Below are positions 14,569 to 20,607 of a stretch of DNA of 21,770 nucleotides, piece by piece. The translations under genes and the position numbers were made by a program. Numbering within the stretch: position 1 is the first letter of the stretch; each line of letters begins with the position of its first letter. Location: NCBI GenBank assembly GCA_016876055.1, contig VHDM01000011.1, positions 1 to 21,770 of the forward strand, in the 5' to 3' direction. The notes under the pieces are model-generated. The model did not search any database. It had not been told where the DNA came from and saw only the letters and a program-made list of their open reading frames with translations. The stretch is from Verrucomicrobiota bacterium. Lineage in GTDB: Bacteria > Verrucomicrobiota > Verrucomicrobiia > Methylacidiphilales > Verrucolacustridaceae.

Positions 14569-15531
14569 TCAGCCGCCGACGAGGCGGCGGGCCTCCTCAG
14601 CGAGGGCGGTGGTGAGATAGCGCTCCCCGGTGCTGCAACCGATCGTGGCGATGAGCTTGCCTTTGTTTTCCGGACGCTTGGCCAGCTCGACGGCCACATG
14701 CACGTTGGCCCCGGTGGAAATGCCCACGAGGATGCCTTCCTCCTTGCAGATTCGCCGGGCCATCGCAAAGGCATCGTCGTTCGAGACGGTGACCACCTCG
14801 TCCACGATATCGAGGTGCAGGTTGTCCGGCACAAATCCGGCACCGGTGCCCTGAATCTTGTGGGGGCCGGGTTTCACCGGTTGTCCGGACCGGGTTTGGG
14901 AGATGACCGGGGAGTCCTGCGGCTCCACGGCCACGGCCCGGAAGGATTTTTTGCGTGGTTTGATGACCTCGGCCACGCCCGTGATGGTGCCGCCTGTGCC
15001 CACGGCCGAGACGAGCATGTCGACACGGCCGTCGGTGTCGTTCCAGATCTCCTCGGCGGTGGTTTGGCGGTGGACGGCCGGATTGGCGGGGTTTTTGAAC
15101 TGCTGGGGGATATAGGAATTGGGAATTTCCTTGGCCAGGGCCTCCGCCCGGGCGATGGCCCCTTTCATGCCTTCCGTGGCTGGGGTGAGCTCCAGCTTCG
15201 CGCCGAGCAGGGCCAGCAGCGTGCGGCGCTCTAAGCTCATGCTTTCCGGCATGGTGAGGATGAGGCGATACCCCTTGGCGGCGGCGACGAAGGCCAAGGC
15301 AATGCCGGTGTTGCCGGAAGTGGGTTCGATGATGGTGGTTTTGGGCGTGATTTTTCCTTCTTTCTCACCAGCGGCGATCATGGCCGCCCCGATCCGGTCC
15401 TTGACGCTGCCCAGCGGGTTGAAAAATTCGCATTTGAGGGCAATCGTCGCCGGCAAGCCGCCGCTTACCCGCTGCAGTTTGACCAAAGGGGTCTTGCCGA
15501 CCGTGCCGAGAATGGAGTCGTGCAGAGGCAT
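14569..15531 (-). CDS. cysK: cysteine synthase A (O-acetylserine sulfhydrylase)
   Basis: PLP enzyme making L-cysteine from O-acetyl-L-serine and sulfide in the cytoplasm; 320 residues, as expected. The PLP lysine is K44 in NPLGSVKDRIG. EPTSGNTGI (69-77) is the substrate loop, GTGGTITG (178-185) binds the PLP phosphate, and KIQGTGAGFVP (225-235) closes the active site. EEGILVGISTGANVHVA and IGCSTGERYL match CysK/plant OAS-TL proteins rather than CysM or cystathionine beta-synthase. The ATG at 15531 is the natural start. A small coiled-coil gene follows after 5 nt. The 133-bp upstream gap carries a short inverted repeat but no recognisable riboswitch. No serine acetyltransferase gene is near. 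Confidence 0.95.
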   Translation of the reverse strand: MPLHDSILGTVGKTPLVKLQRVSGGLPATIALKCEFFNPLGSVKDRIGAAMIAAGEKEGKITPKTTIIEPTSGNTGIALAFVAAAKGYRLILTMPESMSLERRTLLALLGAKLELTPATEGMKGAIARAEALAKEIPNSYIPQQFKNPANPAVHRQTTAEEIWNDTDGRVDMLVSAVGTGGTITGVAEVIKPRKKSFRAVAVEPQDSPVISQTRSGQPVKPGPHKIQGTGAGFVPDNLHLDIVDEVVTVSNDDAFAMARRICKEEGILVGISTGANVHVAVELAKRPENKGKLIATIGCSTGERYLTTALAEEARRLVGG

Positions 15532-15569
15532 CGGGGGAAAGAATGAGGGAAAGCGTGCAATGGCTCAAG

Positions 15570-15582
15570 CCTGCGTAGCAGG
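15570..15582. other. short inverted repeat upstream of cysK
   Basis: CCTGC-GTA-GCAGG is a perfect 5-bp inverted repeat, 39 bp upstream of the cysK ATG. It adjoins a minus-strand TTGACC that could be a -35 box. Operator or leader hairpin are both possible. Confidence 0.3.
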
Positions 15583-15664
15583 TCAATCCTCCCGTTGTGG
15601 GTCGTGACAAAGGTTGGGATTTCCCGAGCTGGTCTCCGGCCCCCACTGGGCAAAGGCAAACGGC

Positions 15665-16822
15665 CTACCTCGCCATGAGCCGTCGATAGAGGTCAGCCAC
15701 CCGGCGGGCCTGCACCGGCAGGGAGGCTTCGGCCTCGACCCGGGCGTGGGCGGCGGCGCGTTCCGGTTCGGAGGGGGCGGCGTGCTCCGCTTGGCCGATC
15801 ATGGTGGCCGCCAATTCAACGGCATCGCCCGGAGGTACCAGGTGACCGAGGCCGCCGATCGCCCAGGCCTCGGGAATTCCGTCGAGGCGGGAGGCAATGA
15901 CGGGTCGGCCGCAGGCATGGGCCTCCAGCACCACGGAGGGAAAGGCTTCGGTGGCGATCTGGGGGTGCACGAGGATGTCCAGGGCATGATGCAAAGCGAC
16001 CGGATCGGACTGCTGGCCGATGAGCCGGACGCGATCTTCCAGGCCGTGGTGGCGGATGTCCTCCTCCAGCGCCGCGGCCAAGGTGCCGGTGCCGGCGAGG
16101 AGGAATTTCGATTTGGGTAGCCGGCGAACCACCTCGCGGGCGGCACGCACAAACACCCGCTGCCCCTTGCCCACGGGCAGGTCAAACCCCCCGACCACAC
16201 CGAACGCGGTTTCCCCCGGACGAAGGCCAAGGGCGGAGCGGGCGGAATCCGCAAAGGCCCGTTCCCGGGGACGGAATTTTTCGGTGTCGATCCCGGTGTG
16301 GATGATATGGAGGCGGCGGGGGTCGATTCGGCACGCCGGACGGTGATGACGCTCCGCGATGGGAGAGGCCGGATCGCGGTATCCTTCCCGGAGCACTTGG
16401 GCAACAAAGCTGGAAACGGCAATCACCGCATCGGCTTGGGCAAACAGATGTTGGCGACTGAGTGGGGCACGCGGGCTTTTGGCAAGGTGGCGGCTAAAAA
16501 CGACGAGGGGCCGGGGTTGAACCAGGCGGGAGGCCAGCAGGGCGGTCCAGTAGTCGTCTCCATGATGGGCGTGGACGATCCGGGCGCGGGAGCGCCGCAG
16601 AAGTCCGGCGAGGACCAGCCCTTGGAGGGGTCGAAAGCGGGGCAGGGGCCGCAGATCCGGGGCCTCGTCCGAAAGCAGGGCGCCCTCCGGACCGGCAGTT
16701 GCCACTTCCCAGCCTTGGGCGGCCAATCCCTGCGCCAAGGCCAGGCACTGGGCATCGGTACCGCCGCCGCGGAGGCGGGAGTTGAGCATGATGACGCGCG
16801 CAGTGAGGGAGGAAGAGGACAT
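15665..16822 (-). CDS. GT4-type glycosyltransferase (GT-B fold)
   Basis: Retaining glycosyltransferase of family 4 type, 385 residues, expected at the cytoplasmic face of the membrane in lipopolysaccharide or exopolysaccharide synthesis. The N-terminal Rossmann half opens with RVIMLNSRLRGGGTDAQCLALAQ, the acceptor-side Gly-rich loop. VHAHHGDDYW, HIIHTGIDTEKF (172-183) and the nucleotide-sugar-binding E-x7-E (E292 to E300 in TEAFPSVVLE), followed by CGRPVIAS, are all present. The start ATG at 16822 is chosen because conserved sequence begins near it; the frame is open to 17035 but that adds 71 low-complexity residues overlapping the barrel gene's end. It lies 124 nt downstream of the barrel gene on the same strand. 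Donor and acceptor sugars are unknown. Confidence 0.87.
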   Translation of the reverse strand: MSSSSLTARVIMLNSRLRGGGTDAQCLALAQGLAAQGWEVATAGPEGALLSDEAPDLRPLPRFRPLQGLVLAGLLRRSRARIVHAHHGDDYWTALLASRLVQPRPLVVFSRHLAKSPRAPLSRQHLFAQADAVIAVSSFVAQVLREGYRDPASPIAERHHRPACRIDPRRLHIIHTGIDTEKFRPRERAFADSARSALGLRPGETAFGVVGGFDLPVGKGQRVFVRAAREVVRRLPKSKFLLAGTGTLAAALEEDIRHHGLEDRVRLIGQQSDPVALHHALDILVHPQIATEAFPSVVLEAHACGRPVIASRLDGIPEAWAIGGLGHLVPPGDAVELAATMIGQAEHAAPSEPERAAAHARVEAEASLPVQARRVADLYRRLMAR

Positions 16823-16946
16823 GTCGGGGACGTCAGCCAAAGAAAAGGGTAGAGCCCCCCGTTGAGGTTTACGATTCTCTTTCCACTTGGGGAGGAACGG
16901 TGAGGCCCCTTGGGGCGAAGGCTTCCGTGGCTCTCCAACCGGCCAG

Positions 16947-18791
16947 CTAAAAACGGATATTGATGCCGAGCTGGAAGGAATTGGAAAGAGCCACCCCGGG
17001 CTGCAAGGAGGAGTAGTCCGGGTTGATGATGCCAAGCAGTTTGTACATCATGCAAAAATCCACCATGTCGGAGACCTGCCAAAGAAAACCGGATCCCACT
17101 TGGAAAGCGGGGGAGAACTGCTGCGTCATGTTGTCCGAGGTCTCCAGAGTCCCCACCTGGTTGATTTGAAGTTGGGAGTAGGCCATTCCGAAGCCGGTGG
17201 ACAAATAGGGCTTCCAGCGACTGGTGCCCGGCCAGCGAAAAACCGCGGAAGCGAGGGCGGGAACCTGCAGATACCGGCCGGTCAAAGTTACGCCGCCGGA
17301 TCCCACCGCCTGGGTCCCCGCCGCGGTGGTGACAGAGCCGGAACCGTTCAGATGGTCGAGTCCGTTGTAAAGAATTCCGGCGGAAAACTCCGCCCCGAGC
17401 CAGTCGTTGAAGTTGTAGCCTGGCGAGACGTCAAAGCGCAGGCCCGGGTTCATGGAAAGGGAGGGGTTGGCAAGGGTGCCGGTGATTCCGGGGAGGATGG
17501 TTCCGGAGAGGTTCCGGCTACTGCTCAGGTTGTTGACGAAGCCGAAACCGAGGTCCGTCCGGACATAGGGCCCCAGGCAAGCCGAGGGGCTGGGCACCAC
17601 AAACTCTTTCTCGGAAAATTTATAGGTCATCGACCAGTTGGCTCCAGCCGTCAGGTTGGTGAAGTCGCCCGTTTCGGCAATCTGGCTGGTGCTGTCGCTT
17701 TTGGAGTAGTTGAAGTTCAGGCCCGTGGAGAGTTCCGGGGAGAGCTGGAAATTTAGCCCCACACCAAGGGTATACTGCTGGTCGAGGCGCCGGTAGAAGC
17801 CGTTGGCCGTGCCGGTGAGTTGGCCCTGATTATTGTAGTCGGCGGTGGCGGGTGCGGTGGAGGCATCCGTGTAATAGGCCAAGCGGTAAGAGGCGAACGG
17901 CGTCAGGGAAATTTTGTCGGAAAGATTCACGAAGTAAGTCCCGGTGAGGTTGTTGTCGGTACGGGTGAAATAAGTGGGATCGGTCAAAACGTAGGAGGCT
18001 CGCCAGTTGACCGCCACCGCCTGGTTTTCCGTGAAGGGATGAAAAAAACTCGCGTTGTAGGCCAAGTTGAATTCGTTGAGGAAGTTGGTTTCCCCGGCAT
18101 TGCCCGCTCCCAAGGACTGCTCCCGATCCGTGGGGCTGTTCAGATAAAAGTAGCCGTTGTAATCGAAGGACAGACCCACGCTGAGCTCGTCGGTAACTTG
18201 TTTGGTTCCCCGGAAAAACAGGCTCATCAGAACGAAATCCTGCACCAAGCCAATGTCGTAGAGGCCGTTTTGGTTCGAGCTTTGGGGAAAGGTGGAGGCG
18301 GGTTCTTCCTGCTGGAAATAGTTAAAGAACGACGCCCGGACCCCGACCTCGGGAAAAAACTTTTCGTAGCCGGGCATGGTGGAAAAGGTCGGCGCCCAGG
18401 CTGCCTCCAGCGAGGAGATGGCTTGCCAGGCGGCCACCACATTGAAGGAGTTGCGGGCATAGTTGGCATTGGAGAGCCAGTTGTAGGTTTGGTCAGCGCG
18501 AACGCGGAAAAAGGGAAGTCCGGGCTTTTCCTTGAGCATCTGCAGGGAGCCAAGGTCCGGAGAGACCTCACTGGCCTCGACGGCCTCCTTCTCCTCCGGG
18601 CGCGGCTGAACCGCCTTCTGCCTTTGGCGCTCCCGTTCTTGCTGGGCGGCGGCATCGGTGACGGCCTGCTGGCCCACCGCACCTGGCAAAGGACTTTGCG
18701 CCCGGACCGGCCACACGCCGAGGGCCAGAAGCCCGAGACATCCGGACAAAACCCACCTGCCAGAATTGAGTGTAAAACTCTTTTCCACCAA
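16947..18791 (-). CDS. large outer-membrane beta-barrel protein, apparent tandem barrels
   Basis: Exported 614-residue protein. Residues 1-31 are a signal peptide ending PVRAQS. A Gln/Glu/Arg-rich periplasmic helix follows (about 40-72), then alternating aromatic/polar beta strands to the end. Strands such as FNLAYNASFF, YTLGVGLNF and LSTGLNFNYS alternate as in OM barrels. Residue 392 ends WSMTYKF, a typical barrel C-terminal strand. A new segment starts with CLGPYVRTDLGFGFVNN, like the start of an OMP_b-brl domain, and the protein ends FQLGINIRF with the classic terminal Phe. Two barrels in tandem is therefore plausible. The start is TTG 18791 or GTG 18788: an in-frame TGA (18798-18800) excludes anything upstream, and the nearby ATG at 18801 is out of frame. 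It lies downstream of the WYL regulator and a repeated AT-rich element. Cargo or ligand unknown. Confidence 0.82.
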   Translation of the reverse strand: MVEKSFTLNSGRWVLSGCLGLLALGVWPVRAQSPLPGAVGQQAVTDAAAQQERERQRQKAVQPRPEEKEAVEASEVSPDLGSLQMLKEKPGLPFFRVRADQTYNWLSNANYARNSFNVVAAWQAISSLEAAWAPTFSTMPGYEKFFPEVGVRASFFNYFQQEEPASTFPQSSNQNGLYDIGLVQDFVLMSLFFRGTKQVTDELSVGLSFDYNGYFYLNSPTDREQSLGAGNAGETNFLNEFNLAYNASFFHPFTENQAVAVNWRASYVLTDPTYFTRTDNNLTGTYFVNLSDKISLTPFASYRLAYYTDASTAPATADYNNQGQLTGTANGFYRRLDQQYTLGVGLNFQLSPELSTGLNFNYSKSDSTSQIAETGDFTNLTAGANWSMTYKFSEKEFVVPSPSACLGPYVRTDLGFGFVNNLSSSRNLSGTILPGITGTLANPSLSMNPGLRFDVSPGYNFNDWLGAEFSAGILYNGLDHLNGSGSVTTAAGTQAVGSGGVTLTGRYLQVPALASAVFRWPGTSRWKPYLSTGFGMAYSQLQINQVGTLETSDNMTQQFSPAFQVGSGFLWQVSDMVDFCMMYKLLGIINPDYSSLQPGVALSNSFQLGINIRF

Positions 18792-18815
18792 CTCGATTCA
18801 TTAGGGGATCGAGAC

Positions 18816-18857
18816 TTCAACACAACATATGGGTACAGTTTTTAAACTAACACAATG
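18816..18857. repeat. three-block repeated element, copy A (upstream of the barrel gene)
   Basis: TTCAACACAACA (18816-18827), GTTTTTAAA (18838-18846) and ACAATG (18852-18857) occur in this order in the 85-bp gap between the WYL and barrel genes. The same three blocks, exact and in the same order and orientation, recur at 20419-20462. On the minus strand the element lies 25-66 bases before the barrel start codon, where a promoter or regulator site would be expected. Total length is 42 bp here and 44 bp in copy B. Confidence 0.75.
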
Positions 18858-18859
18858 AA

Positions 18860-18879
18860 TAGTTTTTTAGTAAAAACTA
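18860..18879. other. AT-rich inverted repeat at the WYL stop
   Basis: TAGTTTTT-TAGT-AAAAACTA is a perfect 8-bp inverted repeat with a 4-nt centre. It includes the WYL stop codon and lies just beside repeat copy A. The stem is too AT-rich for a normal terminator; an operator for the barrel gene is possible. Confidence 0.4.
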
Positions 18880-19875
18880 GCGGTACTGCTTCAAATTTCT
18901 CTGGATCCGCTGGCGAACCGATTCGGCAAGAATTTTCGGCCCCACGACCTTGCCGTGCTCGCCCCAGCTGAGAATCCACCGTTCGATCTCTTCCAAGGCG
19001 CCAAGGGTCATTTCCAGTTCAATCTCCCCGCCCCGCAGTTCCCGGAATTTCTGGCTGGGATGCCAGTCCCGCTCGCGCACCAGCCGGGCCGCAAACGCAT
19101 CAAAACGGATTTTGACGAGGTGCTTGCCGGATCCTCCAAACACGCCGAAGCCGGATTTCAGCTCCTTTTCGGCCGAAAAATTCCGGGGCCGGTCGAAAGT
19201 TTTTCCGGTGGCCTTCGGTGTGCGGATCCGGGCCAGGGCGAAGGTGCGCAGCTGCCCCCGTTGCGGATCGTGGGCCAACAGGTACCAAGCGTTGTCCACA
19301 TTGGCCAAATGGTAGGGGTGGACAGTCCGTGTCTCAGGGGCGGAAGCGCGCAGGGAGCGGTAGGAAAAACCGACCTCCTGTCTCTGCACAATCGCCTTGG
19401 CCAGGAGACGAAAGGTCTCCACATCCGCTGCCGAGGCTCCCGTCACCCGGAAGGAGTAATCGGCACCCCATTCACCAAGGTTGAAGCTGACCTCCTCCTT
19501 CAGGGCCCCGGTGAGTTTCTGGAAGGCGCTGGCCAAGGTCTTCTCGAAGGGCGTGCCTCGGTACTGGGCGAGCACCTTCTGCGCGACGAACAGCGCCAGA
19601 ATCTCGCCTTCGCTCACTTGGAGCAGGGGAAAAGCCTCCACCGGTTCGGTATAGCGGAAGGTGTATTTCGTGGCGTCGTACGCAATCGGCAGATTTAACC
19701 GGTCGCGCATGAAATCCAGATCCCGCTGAATGGTCTTGTAGGAAACCTCAAACTCCCGGCCCAGTTGCTGGCAGTTGACCGGGCGTTCGTTCATGAGGAG
19801 GTCATGGAGGCGCTGCATTCGTTCCAGGGGAGGGCGGCTGTGGCCGCCGGGCAGGGGCAAAGATTTTTTCTTCAT
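18877..19875 (-). CDS. WYL-domain transcriptional regulator with DeoR-type HTH
   Basis: DNA-binding regulator, 332 residues, typical length. An N-terminal winged helix-turn-helix (about 18-62; ERMQRLHDLLMNERPVN, then YKTIQRDLDFMRDRL) resembles DeoR/YafY proteins. The WYL domain spans about 150-230, with VGFSYRSLRA and the hallmark AWYLLAHD (196-203) followed by RTFALARI; WYL domains sense nucleic acids or nucleotide ligands in characterised members. The C-terminal WCX-like extension (about 245-325) ends in a helix. The ATG at 19875 is the first start, and the promoter region holds a perfect inverted repeat over the start codon that suits autoregulation. Transcribed toward the barrel gene (85-bp gap) and divergently from a zinc-ribbon gene (55-bp gap). 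Its regulon is probably these neighbours, an inference from layout only. Confidence 0.9.
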   Translation of the reverse strand: MKKKSLPLPGGHSRPPLERMQRLHDLLMNERPVNCQQLGREFEVSYKTIQRDLDFMRDRLNLPIAYDATKYTFRYTEPVEAFPLLQVSEGEILALFVAQKVLAQYRGTPFEKTLASAFQKLTGALKEEVSFNLGEWGADYSFRVTGASAADVETFRLLAKAIVQRQEVGFSYRSLRASAPETRTVHPYHLANVDNAWYLLAHDPQRGQLRTFALARIRTPKATGKTFDRPRNFSAEKELKSGFGVFGGSGKHLVKIRFDAFAARLVRERDWHPSQKFRELRGGEIELEMTLGALEEIERWILSWGEHGKVVGPKILAESVRQRIQRNLKQYR

Positions 19876-19893
19876 AGGACGCCTAATGTCCTA
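19875..19893. promoter_or_regulatory. candidate WYL operator in the divergent gap
   Basis: TAGGAC-N7-GTCCTA (19875-19880 and 19888-19893) is a perfect 6-bp inverted repeat starting on the first base of the WYL start codon. A second palindrome, CTGGGCCCAG (19897-19906), lies beside it. Their place between two divergent genes, one a regulator, suggests operator sites. Confidence 0.45.
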
Positions 19894-19930
19894 CCCCTGG
19901 GCCCAGACTGCAAGTCAAAAGGAGGAAGTT

Positions 19931-20122
19931 ATGGAAACGATCATTCATTGCCGGAGTTGCGGGGAGGACACGAACCGGGCGGACTGGGAGGCGACGCAGC
20001 GGTGCTGCCCGCACTGCGGTGAGCCCACCGGGGCGATGGCGCGGGGGTTGGATGCCCTGGCGTCGTTGCGGGAGCGGATGGAACTGGAGCTGGCCTGGCG
20101 GCCGGTCGGTGGTCATGGGTAG
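19931..20122 (+). CDS. zinc-ribbon microprotein (hypothetical)
   Basis: 63 residues. Two Cys pairs, C7-x2-C10 (HCRSCG) and C26-x2-C29 (CCPHCG), form a clear zinc ribbon in the first half. The second half (GLDALASLRERMELELAW) is a single amphipathic helix. The ribosome site AAGGAGG ends at 19925, five bases before the ATG, and is among the best in the window, so expression is likely strong. The gene is divergent from the WYL regulator and overlaps the next small membrane gene by 8 nt. Such small ribbons can bind nucleic acid or protein partners; nothing more specific can be read. A longer in-frame reading from 19775 would run inside the WYL gene and is rejected. Confidence 0.8.
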   Translation: METIIHCRSCGEDTNRADWEATQRCCPHCGEPTGAMARGLDALASLRERMELELAWRPVGGHG

Positions 20123-20267
20123 TCCGCTGGGCTGGTTGGCAGCCCTGGCCGGGGCGGGCTGCACCGGCCTGAGCCTGGGGGCATCCTGGTATTTGCCGGA
20201 GTTGGCCGTCCTTTCGGCGGCTGCGGCGGGTTGCTGGTGGCAAGTGGTCCGCGCGGTCGAGAAGTAG
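20115..20267 (+). CDS. 50-residue membrane protein coupled to the zinc-ribbon gene (hypothetical)
   Basis: Begins with an ATG inside the last codons of the zinc-ribbon gene (8-nt overlap), a layout that implies translational coupling. The 50 residues hold two hydrophobic segments (about 5-20, LGWLAALAGAGCTGLS, and 24-42, WYLPELAVLSAAAAGCWW) and end with a short basic tail (VVRAVEK). Two TMs in a hairpin is the natural topology. No family recognised. It is too short to prove coding by sequence alone, but the overlap, the hydrophobic pattern and the stop before the AT-rich gap favour it. Confidence 0.55.
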   Translation: MGSPLGWLAALAGAGCTGLSLGASWYLPELAVLSAAAAGCWWQVVRAVEK

Positions 20268-20292
20268 GAAAAGGGGGTTTGTCCGGTTTGGT

Positions 20293-20366
20293 CTCTGCGG
20301 CCCATGACCTTCAGGCGGCACGGTAAAGTTGGGTTCCACCCACGTCTTGGGACATGGGCCGAGAGG
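20293..20366. other. long inverted repeat / possible structured RNA in the 336-bp gap
   Basis: CTCT-(G)-CGGCCCATG (20293-20306) pairs with CATGGGCCG-AGAG (20353-20365): 9 perfect pairs plus 4 more past one bulged G. The 46-nt interior holds a second perfect 5-bp hairpin TGGGT-TCC-ACCCA (20330-20342). It begins 26 nt after the small membrane gene's stop. It could be a 3' structure, a small RNA or a processed leader. It matches no riboswitch or RNA family I know. Confidence 0.45.
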
Positions 20367-20418
20367 TTGAGTTTAAAGGATCGCGGTACCAGCCCAAAGG
20401 GTTGGGGAGATTTCAATT

Positions 20419-20462
20419 TTCAACACAACAAATAGGGGTTTTTAAATCAATTACTTACAATG
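20419..20462. repeat. three-block repeated element, copy B (gap before the FecR gene)
   Basis: TTCAACACAACA (20419-20430), GTTTTTAAA (20438-20446) and ACAATG (20457-20462) repeat copy A in order and orientation, 1.6 kb away. It lies 142-185 bp upstream of the FecR ATG. If it works like copy A it points left, away from FecR. The surrounding DNA is clearly AT-rich against its GC-rich flanks. Confidence 0.75.
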
Positions 20463-20484
20463 GGTTAGGCAGCTTTCAGAACTT

Positions 20485-20524
20485 TATCAAAACTATTGAT
20501 ATTTAGCGATTTGTGTCTTAAAAA
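20485..20524 (+). promoter_or_regulatory. candidate promoter and overlapping operator for the FecR gene
   Basis: TTGATA (20496-20501), a 17-bp spacer and TAAAAA (20519-20524) make a good sigma-70 promoter pointing at the FecR gene, giving a leader of about 70 nt. The -35 box is also the right arm of a perfect inverted repeat TATCAA-N5-TTGATA (20485-20501), so a repressor bound there would block it. Confidence 0.5.
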
Positions 20525-20532
20525 GGAGGTAG

Positions 20533-20607
20533 TTGATTCATTTAAGGTATAGACAAAATTTTTTTGAACCTCCCTTGGTTCGGATTGGTCGAATGAGGGT
20601 CGTATGA
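20533..20607 (+). CDS. possible 24-codon leader ORF overlapping the FecR start
   Basis: A TTG at 20533 lies three bases after an AAGGAGG (20523-20529) and opens a frame of 24 codons. The frame ends at a TGA (20605-20607) that overlaps the FecR ATG as ATGA. The predicted peptide is basic and aromatic (MIHLRYRQNFF, ending RIGRMRVV). In the same leader GGAGGT (20525-20530) can pair with ACCTCC (20568-20573), hiding this ribosome site. Either a regulatory leader peptide coupled to FecR or a chance frame; the strong, otherwise unused ribosome site favours the first. Short spacing and the TTG start lower confidence. Confidence 0.35.
   Translation: MIHLRYRQNFFEPPLVRIGRMRVV

Noticed and set aside
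16898..16912. GGCCCCTTGGGGC palindrome after the barrel gene as a terminator
   Set aside because: The loop is too tight and no U-run follows on the minus strand.
16823..17035. N-terminal extension of the glycosyltransferase
   Set aside because: The added 71 residues are low-complexity and overlap the barrel gene's 3' end; GT4 homology starts near 16822.
18568..18801. ATG-started 77-residue frame at the barrel gene's 5' end
   Set aside because: It is out of frame with the signal peptide and barrel sequence and becomes Arg/Gly/Ala-rich; an in-frame TGA forces the barrel gene to start at TTG 18791 or GTG 18788.
19883..20416. 177-residue minus-strand frame beginning near repeat copy B
   Set aside because: Pro/Arg-rich shadow of the zinc-ribbon and small membrane genes, with a TTG start and no domain, though its start beside copy B made me look twice.
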